A stretch of DNA of 41,500 nucleotides from an uncultured Actinomycetes bacterium (GTDB lineage: Bacteria > Actinomycetota > Acidimicrobiia > Acidimicrobiales > RAAP-2): positions 1-41,500 of the forward strand of contig CAIKUQ010000055.1 in assembly GCA_903830655.1 (NCBI GenBank). Direction: 5' to 3'. Under the pieces are notes generated by a model. It searched no databases. It saw nothing but the letters and a program-made list of their open reading frames with translations, and was not told where the DNA came from. The position numbers and the translations under genes were made by a program. Below, in pieces: positions 15,245-24,118 of this stretch (positions are counted from its first letter, which is position 1; the number at the start of each line of letters is the position of its first letter).

Positions 15245-16150
15245 TTAAGAAATTAGATTCTTGATTTGACTTACCCATTCGTCAGCGCGCAGACGTGCTT
15301 GTTCTACGTCGCCGCGACGATCGTGGGATTGTTCGCCAGTAACTGGGTACGAGCCAAGAAATTTCACTCGAGCTAGGTGGGCCTGTAAGTCGATCAAGCA
15401 GTCGCTCACTACATCGTCTCCGATATGCCCCTCGAACTCGATAACAAAACAGTAATTACCCAGTCCCTGTTTGGTGGGGCGACTTTCGAGTCTGGTGAGG
15501 TTAATGTCCCGAGAGGCAAAACGACCCAAGATGCCAAAAAGCGAACCTGGACGGTCCGCGTCTTGGAAGCAAACGATTGAGGTGCGGTCGTGCCCCGTGG
15601 GCAACGCCACGCGATCTTTTTCCACCAGGACAAACTTGGTGGCGTTGGCGCCATGGTCGGCAATGTCACTCGCAATGGGGTCGAGGCCAAATAGTTGCCC
15701 CGCCAAGCGCGATCCCACAGCGGCCCACTTCTCCGAACTCTCGGCCACCTCACGGGCGGCCTGGGAGGTTGAGGCGGTCTCGACGGTGGTGAGACCTCGA
15801 CTGGATAGGAAATTGCGCACCTGCCCGAGCGCGTGCACGTAACTGCGAACACTCGTTACCTCGTCGACCGAAACTCCGGGCTTAGCGAGGAGGTGGAGAG
15901 AAATTGGGAGAATCAGTTCGTGAACGATAAAAAGCTCGTGGTCAAATACCAGGCCGTCGATGGTGGCGGCAACCGTACCCTCGAGGGCGTTCTCGAGAGG
16001 AACAAGGGCTTGGGTAATTTCACCATTCGTCACTGCCGCCAAGAGGTCAGCTAAGTTGCGATAGGCGACGGCGTTTTCGGCACCCAAACTAACGGTGGCT
16101 TCGTGAGAAAATGAACCCTCGGGACCAAGGAAACCAACGCGCTGTGACAT
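15245..16150 (-). CDS. pheA: Prephenate dehydratase
   Basis: A 301-residue monofunctional enzyme that converts prephenate to phenylpyruvate, the committed step to phenylalanine. The N-terminal periplasmic-binding-like catalytic domain begins with VGFLGPEGSFSHEA and contains the catalytic threonine in NATKFVLV (family pattern T-R/K-F). The C-terminal ACT domain holds the Phe-binding LTRLESRPT motif for feedback inhibition, and a short tail follows. No chorismate mutase domain is present. The ATG at 16150 is preferred over TTG at 16174 because TATCAT lies exactly 6 nt before it, implying a leaderless transcript. It is convergent with tRNA-Ser. Confidence 0.95.
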   Translation of the reverse strand: MSQRVGFLGPEGSFSHEATVSLGAENAVAYRNLADLLAAVTNGEITQALVPLENALEGTVAATIDGLVFDHELFIVHELILPISLHLLAKPGVSVDEVTSVRSYVHALGQVRNFLSSRGLTTVETASTSQAAREVAESSEKWAAVGSRLAGQLFGLDPIASDIADHGANATKFVLVEKDRVALPTGHDRTSIVCFQDADRPGSLFGILGRFASRDINLTRLESRPTKQGLGNYCFVIEFEGHIGDDVVSDCLIDLQAHLARVKFLGSYPVTGEQSHDRRGDVEQARLRADEWVSQIKNLIS

Positions 16151-16156
16151 AGGTAA

Positions 16157-16162
16157 ATGATA
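16157..16162 (-). promoter_or_regulatory. -10 element of a leaderless promoter (pheA)
   Basis: TATCAT on the minus strand ends 6 nt before the ATG at 16150. Confidence 0.5.
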
Positions 16163-16245
16163 GTTGAAGCCCAATTTTGCCCTTTTCGGCAGTAGAGCGC
16201 CCGTGACGTGCCTACGATGTCAAGGGACCGATTTTGGAGGTACAT

Positions 16246-17616
16246 ATGGCTCACAAGCTTTTCACCTACGACGACAAGTTTACGCAAGCAATCTTCGCGT
16301 ACTGCGCCGAACGGTTGGCGATGAACCCAATCCCCCTCGACTACGGCAGCTTGCACCCCGTACCCGATTCTGCCCTCAAGGGGCTAATCACTGACCAGGG
16401 GCACGCACCCGAAGAGATTCTGAATCTCTTTCGTGATCAACTAGCCCCTTCGGTAGTTTCAATTGACTCGCCTGGGTTCTTAGCGTTTATCCCCAACGCG
16501 CCGACTAAAAACTCATTGCTCTTTGACATGGTGGTTGCTTGTTCTGGGCTGAATGGCACTTCGTGGCTCGAAGCCGAAGGCGTCGTTGTCGCAGAAAATC
16601 AAGCACTCGAGTTCTTAGTCGAGCGCGTCGGACTACCCGCCGGCTCAGGTGGGGCTTTCGTATCGGGTGGTTCAATCGGAAATCTCTCGAGCCTCACGGT
16701 CGGACGTGATGTTGGTCGCGCCCGTCACCCGGAACTAAAGCCCTGGGAAGTCCGCTTCGCAATTTCAGCTGACGCACACTCGAGTATTGGCAAGGCCCTG
16801 CACGTCCTCGGTGTCAATCCTTTGTACGTAGAGACTGATGATCACCGTATGACCGTAGAGAATTTGAAAGCTGCCTTGGCGGCTGATCCGCATCCCGAGT
16901 CGGTGGTGGGAGTTGTGGCTACTTGTGGGACAACGAATGCTGGGATTATTGATGACCTCGAGGGCATTGGCGCCTACGCTCGGGCTAACAACCTCTGGTT
17001 CCACGTTGATGGTGCTTACGGTGGGGCGACAATTTTTGCTCCCAGCATGCAAGAGGAGATCAAGGGCCTTCGCCACGCCGATAGTTTTATCGTTGACCCT
17101 CACAAGTGGCTCTTTGCTCCACTTGACTGCTGTGCACTGTTGTACCGTGATCCCACCACCGCTCGCAAGTTCCTCGCTCAGCAGGCGGGGTACTTGGACA
17201 TCTTGCACGGAGACGAGGAAGAGGATTACAAGTGGAATCCTTCGGACTTTGGGATTCACCTCTCGCGCCGTGCGCGAGGACTGCCTTTTTGGTTCTCACT
17301 AGTTACTAACGGCGTGGCCGCTTATGAGAGCGCTGTTGAGGCCGGTCTCGATCTGGCCAAGATGGCCGTTAAGAAGATCAACTCTCTCGACTTTCTCGAA
17401 CTAGTTCGTCCCGAGGGTCTCTCGATTGTGCTCTTCCGTCGCAAGGGTTGGACCGATGCGCAATACAACCAGTGGTCGCGGCAACTCTTAGAAAATCAAA
17501 TTGCCTTCGTCACCCCAACTAAATGGGAGGGCGAAACTGTCGCCCGCCTAGCCTTCTTGCACCCCGACACCAGCGAAGAAATGGTGGATGCCATTCTTAG
17601 CTCGATGGCGGATTAG
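16246..17616 (+). CDS. PLP-dependent group II amino-acid decarboxylase (aromatic-L-amino-acid decarboxylase-like)
   Basis: A 456-residue fold-type I PLP enzyme that would release CO2 from an amino acid to give an amine. The cofactor lysine is Lys287 in DPHKW. The aspartate that contacts the pyridine nitrogen lies in WFHVDGAYGG, and the early region (SPGFLAFIPNAP) matches the group II family of aromatic amino-acid, glutamate and diaminobutyrate decarboxylases. Sequence alone does not separate these substrates. The ATG is fixed by GGAGG (16236-16240) 5 nt upstream; a TTG at 16234 would lie before that site. A possible -10 TACGAT is at 16213-16218. It is convergent, with a 4-nt overlap, with the ureohydrolase gene. 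Confidence 0.88.
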   Translation: MAHKLFTYDDKFTQAIFAYCAERLAMNPIPLDYGSLHPVPDSALKGLITDQGHAPEEILNLFRDQLAPSVVSIDSPGFLAFIPNAPTKNSLLFDMVVACSGLNGTSWLEAEGVVVAENQALEFLVERVGLPAGSGGAFVSGGSIGNLSSLTVGRDVGRARHPELKPWEVRFAISADAHSSIGKALHVLGVNPLYVETDDHRMTVENLKAALAADPHPESVVGVVATCGTTNAGIIDDLEGIGAYARANNLWFHVDGAYGGATIFAPSMQEEIKGLRHADSFIVDPHKWLFAPLDCCALLYRDPTTARKFLAQQAGYLDILHGDEEEDYKWNPSDFGIHLSRRARGLPFWFSLVTNGVAAYESAVEAGLDLAKMAVKKINSLDFLELVRPEGLSIVLFRRKGWTDAQYNQWSRQLLENQIAFVTPTKWEGETVARLAFLHPDTSEEMVDAILSSMAD

Positions 17617-18626
17617 CGGTCCTGTAGCAGCGGGTCTTCGGGCCGGCGAGTCTTTTCGCCGCGGTCGTTACTCTTCTTCCAGGCCAAACCGCCCAAGGCT
17701 TCGAGCACCACACGATTACCTAGATAAGCGGTGATTTCAGCGTGGTCGTAGGGCGGGGAGACTTCAACCACGTCAATACCCGCGAGGTTTGTTTCCATCG
17801 AGATTCGACGTATTGCGTCGAGGAGTTGTCGTGAGCTCAATCCACCCGGTTCTGGAGTTCCGGTGCCCGGGGCGGAACCGGGATCTACCACGTCGACATC
17901 CACCGACAAAAAGACGGCGTCACAATCCATCTTGGCTAGGGCAATTGCTTCGTCGAGAACCGCGTCCAGTCCTCGAGCAACAATCTCGCCCATCTCGAAG
18001 CTTCGCATTCCCTGTTCGGCCATCCAGTGCAAGGTCTCGGGCTCGGGCCAATATCCACGCAACCCGATTTGGATGAAGCGATCTCCACGGCACGCTCCCG
18101 ATTCGATAAGTCGACGCATGGGGGTACCGTGACCGTGCAGTGAACCAAATTGAGTGTCCCCGGTATCCGCGTGCGCATCAAAGTGCAGCACTGCAACTCG
18201 GCCCCAGCCCACGTGGCGAGCTACGCCAGTGACGTCGGGCAGGGCAATGGTGTGGTCACCACCGAGGATGACCGGCACTATGCCGGCGGCGGCAATTTCG
18301 GTGACCCGATCTTCCAGGCGCTTGAGTGAGAGTTCGGTGTCGCCCGATGGCATCTCCACATCACCTAAGTCAACAACACGCAGATAAATGAGTGGATCCA
18401 CGCCCAGTGCCATCGAAGGGCGCATGCCGTCTTGAGGGAGGTAGTCGGTCGTTCGTATGGCCTGAGGACCAAAGCGAGTGCCCGAACGATGCGAGGTGCC
18501 GCCATCAAAGGGAGCGCCGATGATTACCGCAGTGGCATCCTGCCACTCAGCGCGTACGTCAGGGTCCGCGGCTGGAATCCCGAGAAAGGTGGCGTCGGGC
18601 CCATAGAGATTTCCAATTCGAGCCAT
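17613..18626 (-). CDS. Agmatinase-family ureohydrolase
   Basis: A 337-residue binuclear-manganese hydrolase that removes urea from a guanidino compound, most likely agmatine to putrescine. Metal ligands are seen as His125 (GGDHT), Asp150, His152 and Asp154 (DAHAD), and Asp243 and Asp245 (SVDVDVVDP). The N-terminal GAPFDGG..RSGTRFGPQAIR is typical of the agmatinase/guanidinobutyrase/proclavaminate amidinohydrolase group, so guanidinobutyrase is a fair alternative. The C-terminus has a charged extension of about 20 residues. The start has GAGG 8 nt before the ATG. No arginine decarboxylase or spermidine synthase lies nearby. Confidence 0.85.
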   Translation of the reverse strand: MARIGNLYGPDATFLGIPAADPDVRAEWQDATAVIIGAPFDGGTSHRSGTRFGPQAIRTTDYLPQDGMRPSMALGVDPLIYLRVVDLGDVEMPSGDTELSLKRLEDRVTEIAAAGIVPVILGGDHTIALPDVTGVARHVGWGRVAVLHFDAHADTGDTQFGSLHGHGTPMRRLIESGACRGDRFIQIGLRGYWPEPETLHWMAEQGMRSFEMGEIVARGLDAVLDEAIALAKMDCDAVFLSVDVDVVDPGSAPGTGTPEPGGLSSRQLLDAIRRISMETNLAGIDVVEVSPPYDHAEITAYLGNRVVLEALGGLAWKKSNDRGEKTRRPEDPLLQDR

Positions 18627-18688
18627 TACGCAGACCTCAATTTCGTTTCGTTTAGTACGACTTTTTAATCCAAAGCCAAGTTATCTGG

Positions 18689-19696
18689 TTACGGGGTGAC
18701 CTTTGGTCGGTAGGGAGAGTCGAGTAGTTCAACCCAAGTTTGACCTGGGTTCATCAGCAAAGGCTTGCCCGTCATGGTCTTGTATTGAATTACGTCGGCC
18801 TTACTCGCTCCGCGAGACCACATGCCATCTACCTCTTTGCCATTCATGAAGACCTGTACGAAGCCCCAACCTTGAAGGTTGGCGTACGACGACATGGTAC
18901 CAATGCCATTGACGTACTTAGCTTCCATGACAACCAGGTTCTTGGGCGATTCTCGAACTCCGGTTCCGGTGATATCAGCTTTTCCGAAAAGGGTTCGGTC
19001 CCATGACTTCGTTACCTTATTCCAAGACCAGGTCACTGGGTAGATGCTGGGGAATGGCACCATGACTTGCGAAACTGACTTTCCTTTGACCTTCTGCCCC
19101 TTCTTCAGGTACTGAAAGAGCGCGGGTGGTGGGGTTGGCAAAGCCTTGAATTTAAAGAGCGGGTTGCCGTGAGCGTAAAGGTTGTGAGGAGCGTAGCGGT
19201 GGGGGTCTCGGAACATTCCCGATCCCGGTGTTCCCTCGGTGATTAACTTCGTTGGCGACTCTCGGATGCTGTTGATGGCGTAACGCGCACCGCCCGAGAA
19301 GACAAAGAGCCCCCCGAGTGGCCAAACAATCTGGGTGTCGGTTGGCCGAACTGAGCGCACTGGCCCAATCTTGGCTGGAACTTGTGAGTTAAAAACTACG
19401 GCTAAGCGTGTAATGCCACCATTCACGATCTCCTCGTAGACCACGTCAGCTAGCTCAATACCCCATTGTGGCAATGCGTCCGGGGTATTTTCCACCTTTA
19501 CGAGCAGCGAAGGTCGCGTAATAGACAACCGAGTTGTGTCAACAACACCACTTAAGGGAGCGATTGGGAAGGGAATCGTTGTCGTGGTGGTCGTGGTCGT
19601 GGCTGGGACTAAGAACCGATGGCGCAAGGAGGGGCTGTAGTAGACACCCGCTCCACCGAGTACAGCAACAAGTAGCAAGACGACGATTTTTTTCAT
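18689..19696 (-). CDS. DUF3048 (YerB-like) cell-surface protein
   Basis: A 335-residue exported protein. It has an N-terminal signal/anchor (about 4-20), an eight-Thr tract (33-40) as a linker, then the DUF3048 N-terminal domain marked by ADVVYEEIVNGGITR and IGPVRSVRPTD (about 85-130), and the C-terminal half with GWGFVQVFMNGKEVDG and WVELL near the end. DUF3048 proteins such as YerB of Bacillus are surface-located and of unknown biochemical role. No lipobox cysteine is present here, so the protein is membrane-anchored or secreted. TACATT lies exactly 6 nt before the ATG, indicating a leaderless mRNA. Confidence 0.85.
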   Translation of the reverse strand: MKKIVVLLLVAVLGGAGVYYSPSLRHRFLVPATTTTTTTTIPFPIAPLSGVVDTTRLSITRPSLLVKVENTPDALPQWGIELADVVYEEIVNGGITRLAVVFNSQVPAKIGPVRSVRPTDTQIVWPLGGLFVFSGGARYAINSIRESPTKLITEGTPGSGMFRDPHRYAPHNLYAHGNPLFKFKALPTPPPALFQYLKKGQKVKGKSVSQVMVPFPSIYPVTWSWNKVTKSWDRTLFGKADITGTGVRESPKNLVVMEAKYVNGIGTMSSYANLQGWGFVQVFMNGKEVDGMWSRGASKADVIQYKTMTGKPLLMNPGQTWVELLDSPYRPKVTP

Positions 19697-19702
19697 AACT
19701 TA

Positions 19703-19708
19703 AATGTA
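19703..19708 (-). promoter_or_regulatory. -10 element of a leaderless promoter (DUF3048 gene)
   Basis: TACATT on the minus strand ends 6 nt before the ATG at 19696. Confidence 0.45.
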
Positions 19709-19724
19709 ACCGGCGAATGAACCT

Positions 19725-20180
19725 CTAGGGCAAGGTTTTGTAGATAACCGTATGAGGAAGTTGCGTATAGGGACTGACGTGTTCAGATCCGGGCACCATT
19801 TCCCAGCCGAGACGCTGGTAAAAACCCAGCGCGGTATCGCGTCCGTTAGCCCATACCTCTTGTACCCCGCGCCCGGCCAGAGAACCGCAAATTGAGGTGA
19901 GAACGATGGCTCCCAACCCACGTCCTTGAACCGCGAAGTCTGTGGCCATGTAGCGCAACTGGTAAGTCCGTAGGTCTGGATGAATTGGAGAACTCGAAGG
20001 GTAAACCGAGGCGCAAACAACCACCTGACCCTCAAGAACTCCCGCGTAATGTTCAGCCGTGGCCTCGGCGTCGCGGGGGTCACCCACGTCAGCGGCGGGG
20101 TCATTACTCCTTAGGACGCGGCGCCGCAGGTCGTGCAGCTCTTCACTCGCTACTCGATTAATTTCAAACTGCTCAGACAA
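19725..20180 (-). CDS. GNAT-family N-acetyltransferase, second of a pair
   Basis: A 151-residue acetyl-CoA-dependent acyltransferase. The core motif for acetyl-CoA is VQGRGLGAIVL, and the C-terminal GNAT strand-helix ends GFYQRLGWEMV. The ATG at 20216 would overlap the previous gene by 44 nt. TTG at 20180 is preferred because it has GGAG 7 nt upstream and overlaps the previous stop by only 8 nt, as expected in a coupled operon. It is the last gene of the paiB-like operon. The acceptor substrate is unknown. Confidence 0.75.
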   Translation of the reverse strand: MSEQFEINRVASEELHDLRRRVLRSNDPAADVGDPRDAEATAEHYAGVLEGQVVVCASVYPSSSPIHPDLRTYQLRYMATDFAVQGRGLGAIVLTSICGSLAGRGVQEVWANGRDTALGFYQRLGWEMVPGSEHVSPYTQLPHTVIYKTLP

Positions 20181-20667
20181 CTTTCCACTCCATTCGCTGT
20201 AACCGCAGAGATTCATCGCGATTCATCGAGCGACCCTCCCCTGTTTCGACGAATCCCACCTTCTTGTAAAAAGCAATCGCGCGCTGCTGTGATTGGGTGA
20301 CGAAGAGATTTAGAGACTCCCCACCTTCATCGCGGCACCATTGCGCCAGGGCTTCCATCAATAACCGTGCGGCATTGGTTCCCCGAGCCCTCGGAGACAC
20401 AAACAGTCCGAAGAGCCAATGCGTTCCTGGGTATTCATCATTCGTGCCACCCGACATTGTCCCGACCAATCGATCTTCCTGAAAGGCTAGATACAGCGGT
20501 CGTGCTTCGTTTGTCACCCTCTCCTGCCACCTTCCGTCGACTAGCGCTGACGCTTCAGAATAAATTTCTCCAAAGGCATCGGGCGAATCTAGAAGTGCTT
20601 CGAGTCGATGTGCACGGTAGAGTGACCAATCGGCCCAACCGGCAACGCGAACAGTAATTTCACTCAC
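20173..20667 (-). CDS. GNAT-family N-acetyltransferase, paiA-like by context
   Basis: A 164-residue GNAT protein. The acetyl-CoA loop region reads SPRARGTNAARLL (about 92-104), and the C-terminal motif SQQRAIAFYKKVGF closes the fold. It starts in a 4-nt ATGA overlap with the PaiB-like gene, so the two are made together. In Bacillus the paiA/paiB pair codes a polyamine N-acetyltransferase and an FMN-binding-fold regulator. This protein occupies the paiA place, although identity of substrate is not shown by the sequence. Confidence 0.8.
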   Translation of the reverse strand: MSEITVRVAGWADWSLYRAHRLEALLDSPDAFGEIYSEASALVDGRWQERVTNEARPLYLAFQEDRLVGTMSGGTNDEYPGTHWLFGLFVSPRARGTNAARLLMEALAQWCRDEGGESLNLFVTQSQQRAIAFYKKVGFVETGEGRSMNRDESLRLQRMEWKVV

Positions 20668-21269
20668 ATCAACCTCGAGGTATTTTGCTCGGTGAGCGAT
20701 CCTTTCGCCAAGTTCTCTTTTACTGACTCGCGATCGTCCTCAATTCGGTTCTGACTCAATTTTGCTGCACCCACAACACTCGAAACCTTTATCTCGACTC
20801 CAACTATGGCGTTGAGTTGCCGTGCGAGGTAGTCGCTCGGCGCATCATCAACACTCCACCGTGGTTCGTTACCCTCTTCGAAGTAGTCGGAGAGTCGAGT
20901 TACCTGCTTCAGTAGCCACTCAGACTCTTGGTGAACCGTCACGGTGCCGCGAAGTTCGACCATTGCGTAGTTCCAGGTAGGCACGTGATTTTTGTTCTCG
21001 GCAAGACTTGGGTAGTACGTAGGCGACACGTAGGCACTCGCCGCGATGAACAGACCGAGAACGGGGGTTTCGTCTTCCACATCGCGCCACCAAGGATTTG
21101 CTTTAGCGAGATGCAAGGAAACGGTGGTGCGGTCTTCACTGACTAGTACGGGAGTCAAAACACTGCGTAATTCGCCCTTGACCTGGATCACAACGGTGCC
21201 GGCCTGGGCCTCACCGATCAGTGCCCAGGCTTGGTCCTGGTCCTGTTGGAATTTGGGAGGTACGTACAT
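20664..21269 (-). CDS. PaiB-like FMN-binding-fold protein
   Basis: A 201-residue protein of the PaiB (FMN-binding, split-barrel) family. It begins with MYVPPKF, the usual PaiB opening, and shows the family motifs HLAKANPWW, SPTYYPS and VPTWNYAMVELRG (about residues 55-110). In Bacillus PaiB is described as a negative regulator of protease and sporulation genes. Related proteins bind flavin, so the role may be enzymatic. It is the first gene of a three-gene operon with two GNAT acetyltransferases. The C-terminal 25 residues are charged and not part of the core. The -10 rule seen elsewhere is not met here. Confidence 0.87.
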   Translation of the reverse strand: MYVPPKFQQDQDQAWALIGEAQAGTVVIQVKGELRSVLTPVLVSEDRTTVSLHLAKANPWWRDVEDETPVLGLFIAASAYVSPTYYPSLAENKNHVPTWNYAMVELRGTVTVHQESEWLLKQVTRLSDYFEEGNEPRWSVDDAPSDYLARQLNAIVGVEIKVSSVVGAAKLSQNRIEDDRESVKENLAKGSLTEQNTSRLM

Positions 21270-21317
21270 TCCACTAGTTTTGCAGTTTTGCGCCCACGGA
21301 GTCGAGTGGTCGAGCCC

Positions 21318-22694
21318 TTAGTTCTTCTTAAGCTGTGGCAATCTCGCTGAATAGATGGAATATCCATCAATAGTGCGCACCACGACGGTGGCAATTAGCG
21401 TGGCCGCCATCATAGGGATAGCGATGTTGAAACCCCCGTGAATAAGTTCAAGAATGATGACTAGGCCCGCCAGCGGAGCTTGCATCGCAGCACCCAGCAT
21501 CGCAGCGGCTCCAATCAGAGCGAAGGCTCCAATAGGAGCACCCGGCCAGATGTGCAGCCAAAGAGTTCCGCTCAAAGCTCCAAGTAGGGCGCCAGTCGCC
21601 AGCACCGGGGTGAGGAGGCCTCCCGCTGCGCCACTACCCAAGGTCAATGCCGTAACAAATGGCTTGAGGACTACCAGCGCCGCCAGTAAGGAGAGGGCGG
21701 TGGTCCCGAGAAAGGCTTGGTGCGCAATATCTTTACCGTTACCAAAAATTTCGGGGTACTTAAATCCAATCACTCCCACCAGCGCAAAGGTCAGGGGCAT
21801 GATCCAGAGCAATCGAGTGCCACTCGGGCGAAGTATTGATAACCAGCCAATGACGCGAATGTAGCCAACGGTGATGACGCCGATCACAAATCCCGCCAGT
21901 ACCGCCCACGTCATGAGGGTTCCGCTGAACGCAAAGTTTGGAATGTCCAGGTAGGTCGGTCGGTTAGGCAGGTAGAGCCAAGCAACGGCGGTCGCAATGA
22001 GTGACGTCGCGAGTGCGGGGAGTACCACCGGAAGCGCAAAACTACCGTAGAGCACTTCGGCGGCGAAAATGGCTCCACCAAGTGGGATGTTATAGACACA
22101 AGCAAATCCTGCTCCACCACCACAGGCGACGAGCAGTTTCTTCTGTGCCGAGGTCAACTTTAAGTACCGAGAAATGATGCTGCCCGAAGCTCCACCCATA
22201 AGTTTTGGTGCAGCCTCGCGCCCAATCGATGCCCCAAGGCCAATCACGATCTCCGAAACGATCGAGGTGAGAGTAGATCGGCGCACGGAGAGCTCGCCAT
22301 CGCCACGCCAAAGTGAATCATCAATCTCAGACTTCTCGTGACCTAGATACTTACGAATGAGGAACCAGGATCCAGCGCCAAAGAGTCCAGCAACGACAAG
22401 GGAGGTAAAGCGCCGGAGATTGCTCGTGCGAGCCACCGCATCTTGGAAACTTCCAACGTGATAGTGAAAGGCCATACGCTCAGCCCAAGCCAAAATGTAC
22501 ATAAGGCCATCGGCAAAGAGTCCGGTGGCGATCCCGGTGGCGATAACCGCCAACCAGAACAGTGGGCTCAACCGGGCTTCACCGTCGTGGGTTACGTTGG
22601 GCTGCTCCATGGCGCCACGCCCCGAAGGAACACGGTGCTTAATCAGCGGTTGCGGGATGCGTAAGCGTTCGCTCTCGCCCTGAGGTGAGGACAT
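21318..22694 (-). CDS. CLC-family chloride channel or Cl-/H+ antiporter
   Basis: A 458-residue protein with about ten membrane segments. Family motifs are a version of GREGP (GREAAP, in GLGASIGREAAPK), which keeps the gating glutamate, and a GxLTP ion-pathway motif in SGAAGGLLTPVL. There is no CBS domain at the C-terminus. The N-terminal 35 residues are hydrophilic. The keeping of the gating glutamate fits either a channel or an exchanger; the internal proton glutamate cannot be judged without alignment. Start: ATG at 22694 has GAAGGG 6 nt upstream; the TTG just before it is less likely. It lies downstream of the permease-YHS gene on the same strand. Confidence 0.88.
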   Translation of the reverse strand: MSSPQGESERLRIPQPLIKHRVPSGRGAMEQPNVTHDGEARLSPLFWLAVIATGIATGLFADGLMYILAWAERMAFHYHVGSFQDAVARTSNLRRFTSLVVAGLFGAGSWFLIRKYLGHEKSEIDDSLWRGDGELSVRRSTLTSIVSEIVIGLGASIGREAAPKLMGGASGSIISRYLKLTSAQKKLLVACGGGAGFACVYNIPLGGAIFAAEVLYGSFALPVVLPALATSLIATAVAWLYLPNRPTYLDIPNFAFSGTLMTWAVLAGFVIGVITVGYIRVIGWLSILRPSGTRLLWIMPLTFALVGVIGFKYPEIFGNGKDIAHQAFLGTTALSLLAALVVLKPFVTALTLGSGAAGGLLTPVLATGALLGALSGTLWLHIWPGAPIGAFALIGAAAMLGAAMQAPLAGLVIILELIHGGFNIAIPMMAATLIATVVVRTIDGYSIYSARLPQLKKN

Positions 22695-22768
22695 CAATTA
22701 CCCTTCAACAAAAGTCTTGCCACTAATCGTAGTTGGCCCATATTGACTGGAGCCCTCTTATCCTTGAA

Positions 22769-24073
22769 TCATTCACTAGTGGGCTTACGCCCCAATTGAA
22801 TTTGCTGAGGTTCCGGCTCATCCATCGAGCGCAGGGATGAGTCCATCTCGAGGAACTTCTTTGGTGATTCGGTAAAACGTCGTTCGCATCGCTCCGAACA
22901 AAAATAATACGTAACGACTTCGTAAGTACTAAATGCTGCTGCGTCACTAGTCCTCACCTGCATTCCACACACCGGGTCAACCGCTACACCAGACCCCACG
23001 GTGCGCTTCTTAGCGAGCCACCAGGTGACTAGCGCCAGAACTACCGCTGCTGCATTCAGATAGAACGAATAGTCGAGAATTGGATGGGTGGCAACCACTG
23101 GTAATGATGTCGCACGGGGGTCGTGTCCAAAACTTTTAAAGACCAGCTCCGTAACTATTCCCGCTATCGCCATTGCAAAATAGAAAAGCCCAAAAATCCT
23201 TACCGTCACCGCGTTGCCGTAGTAGCGGCGGTAGATCAACAAGAGCGGCACCGTAATTAAGTCAGCAAAGAGGAACGCCACTACCCCGCCAAACCCAATA
23301 CCACCGCGCCACAGTGTGACCGCCAGAGGGACATTCCCTATCGAGCAGACAAAGCTAATAACCGCAATGAGTGGGCCCACGAGGGCGTTTTCTGCGACCG
23401 TCCATATCCCGTGACCATGGAAGAACAAAATACGCCACCAGTTTCCGGGAACAAACTCTTGCAGCATTCCTCCGACCAAGAACCCCGCAGTCAACTCCTT
23501 GCGCAACATCGTTACGTCACCAACCGCAAATCCAGCGGCATTGGCCCACGACGAAAGCTTCTTAAAAGAGGCGTGATTCCCGTCACCGCCAGAGGCACCG
23601 GTCTCAAGTCGTGCTCGCAGCGGGCCGACCTGTACGCGTCGAAATACCCACCCTCCCACTAGAGCGATCAGGAAGATCATCACTGGTCCACCAATGAACT
23701 CCGCTACCAAGAACTGCCAGCCCATTAAGACAAGCAGGGCAATGCCCAGTTCGACCACCAAATTTGTTGAGGCGATCATAAAAATTAACGACGAGACCAA
23801 GTCCGCCCCACGAGCGAACAGTGATTTGGACATCGCCGAGGCCGCGTACGAACAACTCGATGAGACCATTCCGTACAGCGATGCTCGTAGAACACTGAGG
23901 GGTGAGTGATTCCCCAATTGATCTTGCATGGTTCGCTTAGGAATAAATTCCTGCACGATGCCCGAAAGAATAAATCCAATGGCCAGGGCCCAGCCGGTGG
24001 ACCAGGCCATCATCAACCCATCACCTAAACCATGGCCTAATCGAGTCCAGAGCGTTAAGGTTGTGAGCGTCAC
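22769..24073 (-). CDS. Permease (DUF318/ArsP-like) fused to a C-terminal YHS metal-binding domain
   Basis: A 434-residue protein. About eight membrane segments (about 10-365) carry the two-fold repeat of the ArsP_1/DUF318 permease family: GFILSGIVQEFIP near the N-terminus and FLVGGMLQEFVP in the second half, with matching cysteines in SSSCSYAA and SFVCSIGNVP. After membrane helix eight, a YHS domain (about 374-415) has DPVCGMQV and YYFCSERCERRF, a cysteine-based metal site known from copper and other metal transporters. The fusion suggests export of a soft metal or metalloid. The GTG start is supported by TAGGCT exactly 6 nt upstream. Substrate (Cu, As, Hg) cannot be told from sequence. Confidence 0.85.
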   Translation of the reverse strand: MTLTTLTLWTRLGHGLGDGLMMAWSTGWALAIGFILSGIVQEFIPKRTMQDQLGNHSPLSVLRASLYGMVSSSCSYAASAMSKSLFARGADLVSSLIFMIASTNLVVELGIALLVLMGWQFLVAEFIGGPVMIFLIALVGGWVFRRVQVGPLRARLETGASGGDGNHASFKKLSSWANAAGFAVGDVTMLRKELTAGFLVGGMLQEFVPGNWWRILFFHGHGIWTVAENALVGPLIAVISFVCSIGNVPLAVTLWRGGIGFGGVVAFLFADLITVPLLLIYRRYYGNAVTVRIFGLFYFAMAIAGIVTELVFKSFGHDPRATSLPVVATHPILDYSFYLNAAAVVLALVTWWLAKKRTVGSGVAVDPVCGMQVRTSDAAAFSTYEVVTYYFCSERCERRFTESPKKFLEMDSSLRSMDEPEPQQIQLGRKPTSE

Positions 24074-24079
24074 TACTCG

Positions 24080-24085
24080 AGCCTA
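24080..24085 (-). promoter_or_regulatory. -10 element of a leaderless promoter (permease-YHS gene)
   Basis: TAGGCT on the minus strand ends 6 nt before the GTG at 24073. Confidence 0.5.
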
Positions 24086-24118
24086 ACCAGTCTCGGATTT
24101 CTCCAACAGGGGCATCAA

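Noticed and set aside
22698..22768. A fluoride-type riboswitch before the CLC gene
   Set aside because: The leader lacks the conserved fluoride riboswitch core, and the gene has a simple Shine-Dalgarno leader.
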